A stretch of DNA of 64,000 nucleotides from Rhizorhabdus dicambivorans (GCF_002355275.1 NZ_CP023449.1:3016001-3080000), one strand, 5' to 3'. Shown: positions 51,029-60,609, numbered from the stretch's first letter. Numbers and translations are program-made. Notes: a model not told the origin generated them from the letters alone.

Positions 51029-51955
51029 CTAGAATTGGACCTGATCGCCGCCCTTCAGGCCTAGCATCGCGCGCGTTTCCTGGGGCGTTGCAGGCTCCAA
51101 TCCCATTTCACCGAGAATGCGCCTGACCTTCTGAACCTGCTCCGCATTCGATGCAGCCAGGCGTCCGCGCTCGATGAACAGACTGTCCTCCAGCCCGACG
51201 CGGACATTGCCGCCCAGCTGTGCGGCCATCGTGCAGACCGGCATCTGGAACTTGCCGGCCCCCAGCACCGACCAGATATAATCGTTTCCGAACAGTCGAT
51301 CGGCTGTCCGCTTCATGAACATCACATTGTCCAGATCGCCGCCGATTCCGCCAAGGATACCAAAGATCGTCTGGACGAAGAACGGCGGCTTGGCGATGCC
51401 TTTGTCGACGAAATAGGCCAAATTATAGAGATGACCGACGTCATAGCACTCATGCTCGAAGCGTGTGCCGTGATCGGCCAGAAGTTCATAATTATTTCGG
51501 ATATCGGCGAAGGTATTCCGGAAGATGAACTTCTCGCTGTCCAGAATATACTGATCTTCCCAGGGAAATTTCCACTGCGTGACCTTCCGTCCCATATCGT
51601 GGAACGAGAAGTTCATCGAACCCATGTTCAGCGAGCACATTTCAGGCGAGAATGTCAGAGCCGCGGCCAATCGATCCTGGGGCGACATATCGGGACTGCC
51701 GCCGGTGGTGAGATTGATGACGGCGTCGGTCCCCTGTTTGATGATCGGCAGGAACTCCCGGTAGACATCGGGGCTTCCCGTCGGCGCGCCAGTCTCCGGA
51801 TCCCGGGCGTGGATATGGAGTATGGCGGCCCCGGCTTCAGCGGCCTCGATCGCCTGAGCGGCCAGATCGGCGGGCTTGTAGGGAAGCGCGTCCGACAATG
51901 TCGGCGTATGGATACCGCCGGTTATGGCGCAGGTTATGATGACCTTTCTGGTCAT
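51029..51955 (-). CDS. 3-keto-5-aminohexanoate cleavage-type enzyme (BKACE)
   Basis: 308 residues from [20 protein letters not shown]; the ATG overlaps the transporter stop by 4 bases. [19 protein letters not shown] contains the zinc ligands (HxH); [54 protein letters not shown] and [20 protein letters not shown] are the family's blocks. These enzymes condense a beta-keto acid with acetyl-CoA to give acetoacetate and an acyl-CoA. Here it probably cleaves the beta-keto acid made by the upstream dehydrogenases. Substrate unknown. Confidence 0.92.
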   Translation of the reverse strand: MTRKVIITCAITGGIHTPTLSDALPYKPADLAAQAIEAAEAGAAILHIHARDPETGAPTGSPDVYREFLPIIKQGTDAVINLTTGGSPDMSPQDRLAAALTFSPEMCSLNMGSMNFSFHDMGRKVTQWKFPWEDQYILDSEKFIFRNTFADIRNNYELLADHGTRFEHECYDVGHLYNLAYFVDKGIAKPPFFVQTIFGILGGIGGDLDNVMFMKRTADRLFGNDYIWSVLGAGKFQMPVCTMAAQLGGNVRVGLEDSLFIERGRLAASNAEQVQKVRRILGEMGLEPATPQETRAMLGLKGGDQVQF

Positions 51956-53178
51956 GCCATTTCCTTCTTTCGGGGATGGGTTTCGATCAGGAACAGCGAG
52001 AGCACGAAGCCCAGCGCGATGGCGCCCAGCGGCAGCCACAGGATATGAGCGATGCCGAAGCGATCCGCGAACTGGCCGGCCGCCATCGGAGCAAGCCCCC
52101 CGCCGAGCAGCTCGCCGACGGCGATGACCATGCCCGACGCGGTGGCCATTAACGAAACCGGCACCGTCTCGGCGCAGATCGGTCCGACGGTCAGGGTGAT
52201 CGCCGCATTGTTGAAAAAGTGGACCGCGAAGAGGGTGAGAAACAGTCCGGTCACGCCGGCGGACAACAAGGACAGGTTCCACAGCGCGGCAAAAGCCCCC
52301 AACGTGCAAAGCACCATGACGGGCTTTCTGCCGACCTTGTCCGACAACCACGACAAAATCAGGGCGCCCGCCGCAGACCCGAAACCGATCGCGGACATCA
52401 CCCCACCCATCTGCGGCTCGGAAAGACCCAGATGGTCGATCAGATAGCTCGGCATGAAGGCGCTGGTCGTGATCAGGCAGGTCAGCCAGCATAGCATCAG
52501 CACCATCAGCAATTTGATGTTGCGATAGCCCAACAACTGACGCCAATTGGCGAACGTGCCGTGACCATAAACATGGTGATGAAGATGGCTTCCATCATCG
52601 GCCGTGGAATCCGGGATCCACCGCCAGGTTGCCCAGGCGACCACCAGGCCGGGAAGCGTGAAAACCAGGAAAATCCAGCGCCAGTTTATGAACTCGATCA
52701 GATAGGCGACCAGCAGGGGCGCTAGACCCAGCCCGAACAGCGCCAGGCTCATCTGCTGGATGCCGATGTTGCGGCCGTGCCGATCGGGCGCCGAACAGGC
52801 GATTGTCGCTGATATGCTGGCCGGCGTGAACGCGCCGTCCGCAAATCCCATCACGACGCGGACGGCGATAAGGCCGAGCAACCCGGCGGCCAGACCGCTG
52901 GCGCCGATCAGCAGCGAGAAGACGATGAGCGAGCCGACCAGCACCTTGCGTCGTCCGATCCGATCCGCGGCATTGCCCATGACCAGCGCGGCAACGCCCC
53001 AGGCGAATGCCAGAACGCCGGCGATCGTCCCGATGTCGCCATAGTCGAGGCTCAGATCGCGGGCGATCGCGGGAAACATGGTCGAGATCAGGAATCGATC
53101 GATTCCGACCAACCCGAAGCCGAGGGAAAGAATGACGACGGCGCGCAGCTCGTTCGAAGCGGGCTGATTATCGGCCAC
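51952..53178 (-). CDS. MFS transporter
   Basis: 408 residues with 12 predicted helices in two halves. Signature loop GNAADRIGRRKVLVG between helices 2 and 3, and the matching SDKVGRKPVMV in the second half. GFGLVGIDRFLISTMFPAI and VRVVMGFADGAFTPASISA suit the aromatic-acid or metabolite:H+ symporter groups. A His-rich loop (HLHHHVYGHG) in the central cytoplasmic region is unusual. Overlaps the dehydrogenase gene by 11 bases. It likely imports the pathway substrate. Confidence 0.9.
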   Translation of the reverse strand: MADNQPASNELRAVVILSLGFGLVGIDRFLISTMFPAIARDLSLDYGDIGTIAGVLAFAWGVAALVMGNAADRIGRRKVLVGSLIVFSLLIGASGLAAGLLGLIAVRVVMGFADGAFTPASISATIACSAPDRHGRNIGIQQMSLALFGLGLAPLLVAYLIEFINWRWIFLVFTLPGLVVAWATWRWIPDSTADDGSHLHHHVYGHGTFANWRQLLGYRNIKLLMVLMLCWLTCLITTSAFMPSYLIDHLGLSEPQMGGVMSAIGFGSAAGALILSWLSDKVGRKPVMVLCTLGAFAALWNLSLLSAGVTGLFLTLFAVHFFNNAAITLTVGPICAETVPVSLMATASGMVIAVGELLGGGLAPMAAGQFADRFGIAHILWLPLGAIALGFVLSLFLIETHPRKKEMA

Positions 53179-54091
53179 CCCCTGCCCTCCTCTCCTTGTC
53201 CGCCTTGACGAGATACGCGACGAGATCGTCGCGGAGACGCGTCTTCTGCTCGTCGGTCCACGGACGAAATCCTTCGCCCGATTTGAAGCCCAGATCGCCG
53301 GCCTCGACCTTCGCCTTCAGAAGGGCGTGGGGTTCGGCATGCCGGTCCAGTTCCGGCATCATCGTGCGGTGGATGTCGAGCGTCAGATCGAGACCAACGA
53401 GATCCGCATTCTCCAGGGGGCCGAGCACCGGAAGACGCAGGCCGAAGCTGTTCTTCACGCACGCGTCGAGCGTGGCGGCGTCGCACACGCCCTCCGCCAC
53501 CATGGCGATCGCCTCGCGCCATAGCGCATGCTGGAGGCGATTGGCGACGAACCCGGCGATGTCTTTTTTCACATGCGCGGGCTTCTTGCCGACGCTGGTG
53601 AGAAGATTCATCGTCGCCCTGATCGTGGCGTCGGATGTCTCGACGCCTTGGATCACCTCGACGAGGGGAATTAGCGTCGCCGGGTTCCACCAGTGCGTGC
53701 CGACCATCCGCTCGGCCGTCGGCAGTCCCTCGGTTATGCTCCCGATCGGCATGACCGAGCTGTTGCTGGCAAGAATCGCATCGCGCGGGGCCAGCTCGAT
53801 GAGCTGGGTAAAGATCGACCGCTTGAGAAGCAGCTTTTCCGGAGCGGCCTCGGTCACGAAAGCGGCATGCCGCACGGCCTCTGCCATGTCGGATGTGACG
53901 ACGACATTGGTAGCGAGGTTCGGATCGTCTCCAACCTGCGCCAGCCCCGCACCTATCCGCTCGATCAGGGTCGTTCGAACCGCCTCGAACGGCTCGTGAA
54001 CGAACACCTCATGCCCGGCGGCGGCAAAGACTTGCGCGATCCCCGCGCCCATCATTCCGCCGCCAATGATCGCGATACGCGCCTTGGTCAT
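53168..54091 (-). CDS. 3-hydroxyacyl-CoA dehydrogenase-family enzyme
   Basis: 307 residues. Rossmann start IAIIGGGMMGAGIAQVFAAAG, SNSSVMPIGSI, THWWNPATLIPLVEVIQG with the catalytic histidine and glutamate, DIAGFVANRLQHALWREAI, and the C-terminal KSGEGFRPWTDEQ. The HWWNP variant in place of HFFNP, and the single-domain length, point to a free hydroxy-acid substrate rather than a CoA ester, as in carnitine or gulonate dehydrogenases. It probably makes the beta-keto acid for the adjacent cleavage enzyme. Confidence 0.88.
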   Translation of the reverse strand: MTKARIAIIGGGMMGAGIAQVFAAAGHEVFVHEPFEAVRTTLIERIGAGLAQVGDDPNLATNVVVTSDMAEAVRHAAFVTEAAPEKLLLKRSIFTQLIELAPRDAILASNSSVMPIGSITEGLPTAERMVGTHWWNPATLIPLVEVIQGVETSDATIRATMNLLTSVGKKPAHVKKDIAGFVANRLQHALWREAIAMVAEGVCDAATLDACVKNSFGLRLPVLGPLENADLVGLDLTLDIHRTMMPELDRHAEPHALLKAKVEAGDLGFKSGEGFRPWTDEQKTRLRDDLVAYLVKADKERRAGGGR

Positions 54092-54094
54092 CGC

Positions 54095-54895
54095 TCAGCC
54101 CGCCGTATAGCCGCCGTCGGCATAGATGATATGCCCGGTATGGAAGTCGGAAGCGCGACTGCAGAGAAACAGCAGAGGGCCGGCTAGGTCCTCCGGCTCG
54201 CCAAGGCGGCCGACGGGCACCCGGGCCAGAAAACCGTTACGCACATTCGTCGCATGCTCGTTGTCCTCGAACATCCAGGCGGTGAGCGGTGAGCGGAAAA
54301 CGGTTGGCGCGATCGCGTTGACCGTGATCCCGTGCTTGCCCCATTCGCAGCCCAAAGCCTTGGTCAAACCATCCACCGCGGACTTCGAGGTGCAATAAGC
54401 GGAGTAGCCCGCCGGATGGCCGAGCTTGCCACGCGCCGATGAGGTGAAGACCACCTTGCCGCCGCGTCCCTGCGCGATCATGCGCTGGCCTGCCGCGCGG
54501 GCCATCGACCAGGCGCCCTCGACATTCGCCTGCATCACCTTCTGGAATCGTCCGGACGTAAGATCGCCGATCATGCCGACGTCGTTCACGCCGGAGGCGA
54601 TCACCAGGATGTCGACCCCGCCATAAGCTTCAATGGCGGCATCGACGATCGCGTCGCAATCGGCTTCGCCGTTCGGACGACGATTGACCGCAACCGCCGC
54701 CACGCCCGCTTCAGCCAGTTCGGCGCCCAGCGCGGCGAGCTCATCCTTGTTGCCCGCCGTTATCACCAGACGCGCACCGGCCCTCCCAAGCGTCGCGCAT
54801 ACGACCTTGCCGAAGGACCCGGTGGCCCCGACGACGATCGCAGATTTTCCGGCGACGTCGAACAGGCCGGCGGTGTCGATCGCGGGCAGGCTCAT
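54095..54895 (-). CDS. Short-chain dehydrogenase/reductase
   Basis: 266 residues. Cofactor site VVGATGSFGKVVCATLGRAG (a TGxxxGx variant), VIASGVNDVG, catalytic TSSARGKLGHPAGYSAYCTSKSA with Ser, Tyr and Lys of the SxxxxYxxxK set, then ITVNAIAPTVFRSPLTAW and PVGRLGEPEDLAGPLLFLCS. Classical SDR fold and length. Likely oxidises an alcohol formed by P450 hydroxylation. ATG overlaps the cupin stop by 4 bases. Confidence 0.92.
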   Translation of the reverse strand: MSLPAIDTAGLFDVAGKSAIVVGATGSFGKVVCATLGRAGARLVITAGNKDELAALGAELAEAGVAAVAVNRRPNGEADCDAIVDAAIEAYGGVDILVIASGVNDVGMIGDLTSGRFQKVMQANVEGAWSMARAAGQRMIAQGRGGKVVFTSSARGKLGHPAGYSAYCTSKSAVDGLTKALGCEWGKHGITVNAIAPTVFRSPLTAWMFEDNEHATNVRNGFLARVPVGRLGEPEDLAGPLLFLCSRASDFHTGHIIYADGGYTAG

Positions 54896-55242
54896 GCCGT
54901 CTTCTCCGGATAGGGCATCACGACAAGCATGGCCGCGACGCTATTTGCGTCGTTGCGCACGGCGCGCGCTTCGCCGGCGGGAATGAAGCAGCTGTCGAGC
55001 TTGCCGAGAATATGGGTTTCGCCCGAACCCAGCTCGATCGTTACTTCACCTTCGATCACGACATAGATTTTGCCGAGCGCTCCGGCGTCCATCTCGGCCC
55101 CGCCGCCCGGTAGGAAGTAAGACAGCCCGGTCCAGCCGAAATCAGCGCTGCTGGCCTCCAGTCCCTGCAGGCGCAGCGACCGCATGTCGTAATGTTTTGG
55201 GGCGATATAGGCCTTGGCATCGGCCAGCCGGGTAATGTCCAT
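54892..55242 (-). CDS. Small cupin-domain protein
   Basis: 116 residues. KIYVVIEGEVTIELGSGETHILGKLDSCFIPAGEARAVRNDA is the cupin core: E-G in the first motif and PAGEAR in the second; only one of the usual metal histidines is present, so metal binding is doubtful. Small single-domain cupins in catabolic operons are often isomerases or binding proteins. Between the cyclase gene and the SDR. Confidence 0.85.
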   Translation of the reverse strand: MDITRLADAKAYIAPKHYDMRSLRLQGLEASSADFGWTGLSYFLPGGGAEMDAGALGKIYVVIEGEVTIELGSGETHILGKLDSCFIPAGEARAVRNDANSVAAMLVVMPYPEKTA

Positions 55243-55324
55243 TTCGAAGCACTCTCCAGTCGCAAGGCCCAGCCTGGCGGGAAAAAAGGCGTGACGGAGC
55301 CGAGCCCCGTCACGCCGCCGACCA

Positions 55325-56197
55325 TCAGTCGTTGTCCTTGCCGGTCTCGATCCGGAAGTTTCCGGTCGGGTCTACGATGGCGACGAGGCGCACGATGCAG
55401 CCGTCGCCTTTTTTCCAGCGCCACGGGAACGCCGCAAAGGTCACGCGCTTTCCGGTCACCTTGTCGATATCGCCGCCGACATTCTCGAAGCCGCAGATCC
55501 CGGCCGACAAGATCGCCTTGTGACAGGGCTCCCATTCGGGGAAATCCTCGATCACCTTGCGGCCGGTGAGATCCTCATATTCGCGGTTGATGTGCGGGAT
55601 GAGGCCATTGGGCGCGCCCGGGCCGTGCGGTCCGATCGCGGTGCCCAGTGGATGGTCCAGCGCCTGGGTGTCGGACCCGCACATCTTCACCTTGCGCTTG
55701 ACGAACCACTCGCCAGCATCCTTGTAGAAGCCGGGCGAATAGCCGTAATAATGCATGTTATCGCCATAATATTTATGCCAGCCGGTGTTGACGATGACGA
55801 TGTCACCTTCCCGGATTTGCGGCCGCGCGTTTTCCAGATCTTCGGCGGTGATTACCTCCCACTTCTTCTTAGGAATGGACACGATCACGCCCGATCCGAA
55901 GAAATAGGGCAGCGGCACTTCATCCATGAACGGCGTGCCCTCGACCACATGGGCCGGCGCGTCGATATGCGTGCCCGAATGCATGACCGTGGTGATCCGC
56001 TGGGTCAGGACGCCCGACTTGGACATGCCGTGCAGCCGCTCGATCTTCACATCCTCGAAATAGGGCCAGCACGGCTGGCCGAGGCCCCATGGATGGCTCA
56101 GATCGTAGAATTCCAGGCCCATCGCGTTCGACAGATTGCTCTGCTTGAACACCGACAGACTATCGTCGCGCCAATCGCCTTCTTCCCAACCGGGCAT
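55325..56197 (-). CDS. Cyclase-family (kynurenine formamidase-like) hydrolase
   Basis: 290 residues. The metal motif TTVMHSGTHIDAPAHVVEGTPFMDEVP (HxGTHxDxPxH) is intact, and IREGDIVIVNTGWHKYYGDN and HKAILSAGICGFENVGGDIDK match the cyclase family. Members open amide or lactone-like rings or act on cyclic ketones. In this operon it could hydrolyse a ring after oxidation. It follows the second P450 gene. Confidence 0.87.
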   Translation of the reverse strand: MPGWEEGDWRDDSLSVFKQSNLSNAMGLEFYDLSHPWGLGQPCWPYFEDVKIERLHGMSKSGVLTQRITTVMHSGTHIDAPAHVVEGTPFMDEVPLPYFFGSGVIVSIPKKKWEVITAEDLENARPQIREGDIVIVNTGWHKYYGDNMHYYGYSPGFYKDAGEWFVKRKVKMCGSDTQALDHPLGTAIGPHGPGAPNGLIPHINREYEDLTGRKVIEDFPEWEPCHKAILSAGICGFENVGGDIDKVTGKRVTFAAFPWRWKKGDGCIVRLVAIVDPTGNFRIETGKDND

Positions 56198-56248
56198 GAC
56201 TTTCTCCTTTGAAAATTGCTTCTTGAGGTCTCCGGCAAATGCCGAAGA

Positions 56249-57448
56249 TCAGTGAACGGTGACGTCGAGCCGGCGGAAGCCGCGCAGCACATTGTTGATA
56301 TGTCGTTCGCTGTCGTGCAGTTCGATCCGCTTCACCCTCCGGGCGAGCGCCGTAAGAAGAGCCGTGATCTCCATCCGGGCAAGATTGTTGCCGATGCACT
56401 GGTGCACGCCATGGCCGAAGCCGAGATGGTCCATCGCCCGGCGCCGGACGTCGAAGCGGTTGGGATCGTCCCATTTTCGCGGATCACGGTTCGCCGCCCC
56501 ATAGGACATGATGATCCGCGACCCTGCCGGGATGGTGACTCCGTCGATCACGACGTCGCGGGTCGCGACGCGCGAGAAATTCTGGATGGGTGACTCGATG
56601 CGAACCACCTCGTTCACCGCATTGGGAATGATCGAGGGATTTTCCCGCAATATGTCCCACTGGTCCGGGTTCGTGGCCAGGAGCATGATCGCCGCGCTGG
56701 TGGCGAAGATGGTCGTGTCGAGGCTCGGCCCCATATAGTCGTTCATCATCACCGGCGCCTGCTCGCGCCTGATCTCGCCGCGATCCGCCGCCTCCCATAT
56801 CTTGGCGGCCCATCCCCCGGGCTTGAGCTTTCCGGGAACACATTCCGTGAAGGCATATTTCACCATCTCTTCCACGGTCGGGAAAGCGTCGAGCGTCCGC
56901 TGGTTCATCGGGCCGAAGCAGTCGAAATTCGCAGCAGCCCAATCGAGCATCCGCTCGCGACCTTCCTCGGGGAGCCCGACGAGCTCGGACACCAGCGTTA
57001 CCGGCAGATATTGGGCGAACTCCGTCGCGGCGTTGAAGCTGCCCTTCGCGACGAGACGATCGACCAGCGACTCCGCCTCGTTCGTGATCTTGTCGGTAAG
57101 CGCCTTGAGTTCACGGGGCAGCAGAGGTGCGATAAGCACCTTTCGCATCGCGGCGTGCTCCGGATCGTCGCTGCACAACACGATGCCCTGCAGCGTGTCG
57201 TTCATGCGGTCGTTCATCATCACGCCTTTGGCGGACGTGAAGGCCTGCCAGTCGGCCAAGGCACCCTGCACATCGGTGAAGCGCGTCAATATGAACATAT
57301 CGATCTGGCTCAGCCAGACGGCACCACCCTGTTCGCGCAGACCTTCATAGACGGGATAAGGGTTCAGCAGATTCTGCGCGCTGAAAATATCTACGTCCGA
57401 GACGGGTGTGACGCGGCTGCTCACCACCACTTCATCCGGCCCAGCCAT
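56249..57448 (-). CDS. Cytochrome P450 (CYP199-like)
   Basis: 399 residues. I-helix region DYMGPSLDTTIFATSAAIML, ExxR in NEVVRIESPIQNFSR and heme loop FGHGVHQCIGNNLARME with the Cys ligand. GPSLDTT in place of the usual AGxDT is typical of aromatic-acid P450s related to CYP199, which hydroxylate or demethylate para-substituted benzoates. That resemblance is by motif only. First gene of the long leftward operon, starting about 70 bases from the operator copy at 57518. Confidence 0.9.
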   Translation of the reverse strand: MAGPDEVVVSSRVTPVSDVDIFSAQNLLNPYPVYEGLREQGGAVWLSQIDMFILTRFTDVQGALADWQAFTSAKGVMMNDRMNDTLQGIVLCSDDPEHAAMRKVLIAPLLPRELKALTDKITNEAESLVDRLVAKGSFNAATEFAQYLPVTLVSELVGLPEEGRERMLDWAAANFDCFGPMNQRTLDAFPTVEEMVKYAFTECVPGKLKPGGWAAKIWEAADRGEIRREQAPVMMNDYMGPSLDTTIFATSAAIMLLATNPDQWDILRENPSIIPNAVNEVVRIESPIQNFSRVATRDVVIDGVTIPAGSRIIMSYGAANRDPRKWDDPNRFDVRRRAMDHLGFGHGVHQCIGNNLARMEITALLTALARRVKRIELHDSERHINNVLRGFRRLDVTVH

Positions 57449-57517
57449 CTTGCCCCTCTCCTATCCGATTGTCTTGATGCCGGCTCAAAGGCCTGCCGAC
57501 TGATTGCCACCGGTCTT

Positions 57518-57539
57518 TATTGTTGTCAAGACAACGATA
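57518..57539. promoter_or_regulatory. Second copy of the catabolic operator
   Basis: TATTGTTGTC-AA-GACAACGATA matches the core of the 50-bp palindrome at 50525-50574 with a single mismatch. It lies in the divergent region between the CYP199-like gene and the GST gene, so one regulator could control both directions and the P450 at 50446. Confidence 0.75.
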
Positions 57540-57630
57540 TTCTCTTACGACCATTTGAGTGGATCCCGCCGACCAGGCGGATCGAGACAGTGAAGATCGG
57601 CAAGGCCGGTCGGAACAGGCAAGGACGAGG

Positions 57631-58431
57631 ATGATGGGAATGATCGTTTACGAGCACGCTGAATCGGTGTGCTGCCACAAGGTAAGGATCGTACTGGCGG
57701 AAAAGGCGATCCCTCATCAGGTCCGGAACATAGCCCTCGAGGCCGGCGAACAGCTCACCCCCGCCTTCCTTGCCGTCAATCCGAAGGGCGTTGTTCCGGT
57801 CATCGTGGATGAAGGCCGCACGATCACCGAGTCCTCGATCATCACCGAATATCTCGATGATGCCTATCCCCAGCCGCCGTTGATGCCGAAGGATGCCTAT
57901 TGGCGTTCACGGCGCAGGAACTGGGCTCGCTGGATCGATGACGAAATGCATATCCCGCATATCGCGACGATCAGCTTCATCATCGCTTTCAACCAGGCCT
58001 TTCGAAAGCAACTGGACACAAAGGAAAAGCTTGAAGCCTATCTCGAATCCATCCCGGGAGCGGCCCATAAGGATACGATGCGGGCAAGCTTCGAATCCGG
58101 ACCGGATTCCGAGCGCATGAGGACATCGATCGGCGCCTATCAGAAATTCATCGCGGCCATGGACGAGGCGCTTTCGGAAAATGACTGGCTCGCCGGACCC
58201 GAATACTCGCTCGCCGATATCGACGTCGTTCCCTACATCTGGCGCCTGCGTAACCTGCAGCTCTCGGGGATGTGGGCGGATCGCCCGCGTATCCAGGATT
58301 GGCTCGATCGCGTGACAAGCCGGCCCGCCTTCAAGACCGCGGTCATCGACACCGCGCTGCCCTCCTGGATCGAGCTCATGGAATCCACCGGGCGCGAGGC
58401 GTGGCCCACGATCAAGTCACTGCTCCGCTAG
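57631..58431 (+). CDS. Glutathione S-transferase-family protein
   Basis: 266 residues from MMGMIVYEHAESVCCHKVRI behind AAGGACGAGG; a start at 57640 is also possible. N-terminal thioredoxin-like domain with AVNPKGVVPVIVDEGRTITESSIITEYLDD (glutathione-binding cis-Pro and SSII). The C-terminal helical domain ends WLDRVTSRPAFKT. The CCHKVR site with cysteines replaces the usual Ser/Tyr. It runs rightward with the amidohydrolase genes. A role in ether cleavage or isomerisation is possible, as known for sphingomonad GSTs, but not shown. Confidence 0.88.
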   Translation: MMGMIVYEHAESVCCHKVRIVLAEKAIPHQVRNIALEAGEQLTPAFLAVNPKGVVPVIVDEGRTITESSIITEYLDDAYPQPPLMPKDAYWRSRRRNWARWIDDEMHIPHIATISFIIAFNQAFRKQLDTKEKLEAYLESIPGAAHKDTMRASFESGPDSERMRTSIGAYQKFIAAMDEALSENDWLAGPEYSLADIDVVPYIWRLRNLQLSGMWADRPRIQDWLDRVTSRPAFKTAVIDTALPSWIELMESTGREAWPTIKSLLR

Positions 58432-58474
58432 CTCGGAACGACAGATCGGAAATCGCAGATCGATCGAATGGGGA

Positions 58475-59503
58475 ATGGCTGCCAACATGCGACGCATTGC
58501 TATCGAAGAAGCCTTCGTGACGTCCGAGATCGTCGCCGAATGGAAGAAAATACTGAAAAGTGGGAAATGCGAACCGGGTTTCCGCAAGATGGGAGAGACC
58601 ATCTTCGCCGAAAATCCCGGTAACAGCGTACTTCACGCACGCCTGCTCGACATTGGGCCTTCCCGAATAGCGCATATGGATAGTGTCGGCATCGCCATGC
58701 AGGTGCTGTCGATGACATCCCCCGGCGTCCAGGTTTTCGACCCCGCCCTTGCCAGCCGGCTGGCTTCCGATGCCAATGATGCACTGGCGCAGGCCATATG
58801 CAGCCATCCGGACCGCTTCGCGGGGCTGGGTGCGGTAGCTCCTCAGGATCCTGCCGCCGCAGCTCGTGAGATAGAGCGGGTACGATCGCTGGGGCTCCAC
58901 GGCCTCATCATAAATTCGCACACATTTGGCGAATATCTCGATCTGCCCAAATATCGGCCCATCTTCGAAGCCGCCCAGGCGGCGGATCTGCCCATCTACC
59001 TGCACCCACGTGAGCCGGGACCAAGCCTCGTCGCTCCGTTTCTCGATTATGGCCTCTATTTCGCAGGCTGGGGCTTTGCGGTCGAAACCGGGCTGCATGC
59101 GATGCGGCTGATCATGTCGGGAACGTTCGAACGCTTCCCGAAGCTGAAGATCATTCTCGGCCATATGGGGGAAGGCATCCCTTTCTGGCTTCAGCGCATC
59201 GACAATCGCTACCTGTTGCAGGTGAAGATCGGCGCCGTCGAAAAGCTGCCCCGGCTTCCCAGCGAATATTTCCTCGATAACTTCGTCATCACCACGGCCG
59301 GGGTCACATCGATGCCGGCGTTGAGGCTGAGCCTCGACGTTCTCGGCGTCGACCGGATATTGTTCGCCGCCGACTATCCCTATGAAGACGATGCGGAGGC
59401 GGTCGGCTTCCTCGATAAAGCAGACATATCTACCGAGGAGCGGGAACGGATCGCCTGGCGGAACGCCGCCGGGCTGTTCAAGCTCGATATAGGCCCATGC
59501 TGA
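58475..59503 (+). CDS. Amidohydrolase-family enzyme (decarboxylase-like)
   Basis: 342 residues. RRIAIEEAFVTSEIVAEW opens with the Glu-containing motif (IEEAF) that replaces the HxH of hydrolases in the gamma-resorcylate/5-carboxyvanillate decarboxylase group. YLHPREPGPS, ILGHMGEGIPFWLQR and FAADYPYEDDAEAV supply the two histidines and the aspartate. Members decarboxylate hydroxybenzoates without cofactors. Together with P450s this supports an aromatic acid substrate, but lactone hydrolases share the fold. Confidence 0.87.
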   Translation: MAANMRRIAIEEAFVTSEIVAEWKKILKSGKCEPGFRKMGETIFAENPGNSVLHARLLDIGPSRIAHMDSVGIAMQVLSMTSPGVQVFDPALASRLASDANDALAQAICSHPDRFAGLGAVAPQDPAAAAREIERVRSLGLHGLIINSHTFGEYLDLPKYRPIFEAAQAADLPIYLHPREPGPSLVAPFLDYGLYFAGWGFAVETGLHAMRLIMSGTFERFPKLKIILGHMGEGIPFWLQRIDNRYLLQVKIGAVEKLPRLPSEYFLDNFVITTAGVTSMPALRLSLDVLGVDRILFAADYPYEDDAEAVGFLDKADISTEERERIAWRNAAGLFKLDIGPC

Positions 59504-59571
59504 TGTTCCGCCCGAGCGCGGCGTCGCAGATGCGCTTCCAAAACAGCCCTGGCGGAAAGGCGTAGCGCGCA

Positions 59572-60579
59572 ATGATCGAACAATCTCCTGCGGCCGGGCT
59601 TGCCCCTGAGGGGGCGGGCCGATCTTCGGATCGCGATCGTCCGTCTGGCCTCATTGACTTCCATCATCATTTCCGGCCGCCCGGCGCGCCGGAGGCGATC
59701 ATGCAGCTCATGTCCCGATGGAGCCCCGAAGGCGCCGTCGCGGAGATGGACGGAGCCGGAGTGCGCTCAGGCATGGCCTTCGCGGTGCCGGTCCTCGGCG
59801 CCGATGCCGCCGTCAGACAAACCGCAGCGCGCCGCTGGAATGATTTCGGGGCTGATCTCGGCGCGCGCTTCCCCGGCCGGTTCGGGCATTTCGCCTCGCT
59901 CCCCCTTCCCGACACCGATGCTTGCCTCGCAGAGATAGACTATGCGGTCGGCAGCCTTCACGCGGACGGCTTCGGCATCGCCACCAATTACGATGACATA
60001 TGGCTCGGAGACGAGCGTCTATGGCCTGTCTATCAAGTTCTCGACGCTCTGGATGCCATCGTCTTCGTGCATCCGCGAGACGCACCTTGCTGCGCACCGG
60101 ACAAATTGAGCTACCACCGTGACGTCATGGACGGGTCCTGGCTGGAATGGCCGATGAACACGGCGCGTACGATTTTCAGCCTCCTCGTGTCGGGCACGCT
60201 TCGCCGCTTCCCGCGCATCCGGTTCATCTTCTCCCATGCCGGAGGGGTTATGCCCCTGCTGGTAAGCCGCATCGAAGGATTCAGCGGCTGGCCTCATGTG
60301 GGCGAGGCCGGGTTGGCCAGGCTGTTTCCCAACGGCCTGCGATCGGAATTGGGCCGCCTTCATTTCGAATGCGCTCAGGCCTATTCCCTCACGAACATCG
60401 CAGCGCTTCGATCGATCGTCCCAGATACGCAGCTCCTGTTCGGCAGCGACTATCCGATCTTTCCGCTCGCGCACGCCGCGACGCAATTCGGAAATCTGGC
60501 ACTGCCCGTGGAGTTGGAGACGCGGATCGCGCACGGCAACGCGGCAAGCGTGCTAACGGCCCGGCATCACGCCCGATAG
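59572..60579 (+). CDS. Amidohydrolase-family enzyme (second copy type)
   Basis: 335 residues. LIDFHHHFRPPGAPEAI retains the HxH metal motif, unlike the preceding gene. VFVHPRDAPC, RFIFSHAGGVMPLLVSRIEG and LFGSDYPIFPLAH complete the metal site, as in aminocarboxymuconate semialdehyde decarboxylase. The first 25 residues are a poorly conserved extension. Distinct from its neighbour in metal ligation, so the two probably catalyse different steps. Confidence 0.87.
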   Translation: MIEQSPAAGLAPEGAGRSSDRDRPSGLIDFHHHFRPPGAPEAIMQLMSRWSPEGAVAEMDGAGVRSGMAFAVPVLGADAAVRQTAARRWNDFGADLGARFPGRFGHFASLPLPDTDACLAEIDYAVGSLHADGFGIATNYDDIWLGDERLWPVYQVLDALDAIVFVHPRDAPCCAPDKLSYHRDVMDGSWLEWPMNTARTIFSLLVSGTLRRFPRIRFIFSHAGGVMPLLVSRIEGFSGWPHVGEAGLARLFPNGLRSELGRLHFECAQAYSLTNIAALRSIVPDTQLLFGSDYPIFPLAHAATQFGNLALPVELETRIAHGNAASVLTARHHAR

Positions 60580-60609
60580 CTCTCCCGAAAGGGGCGCCTC
60601 GGGAATGCG

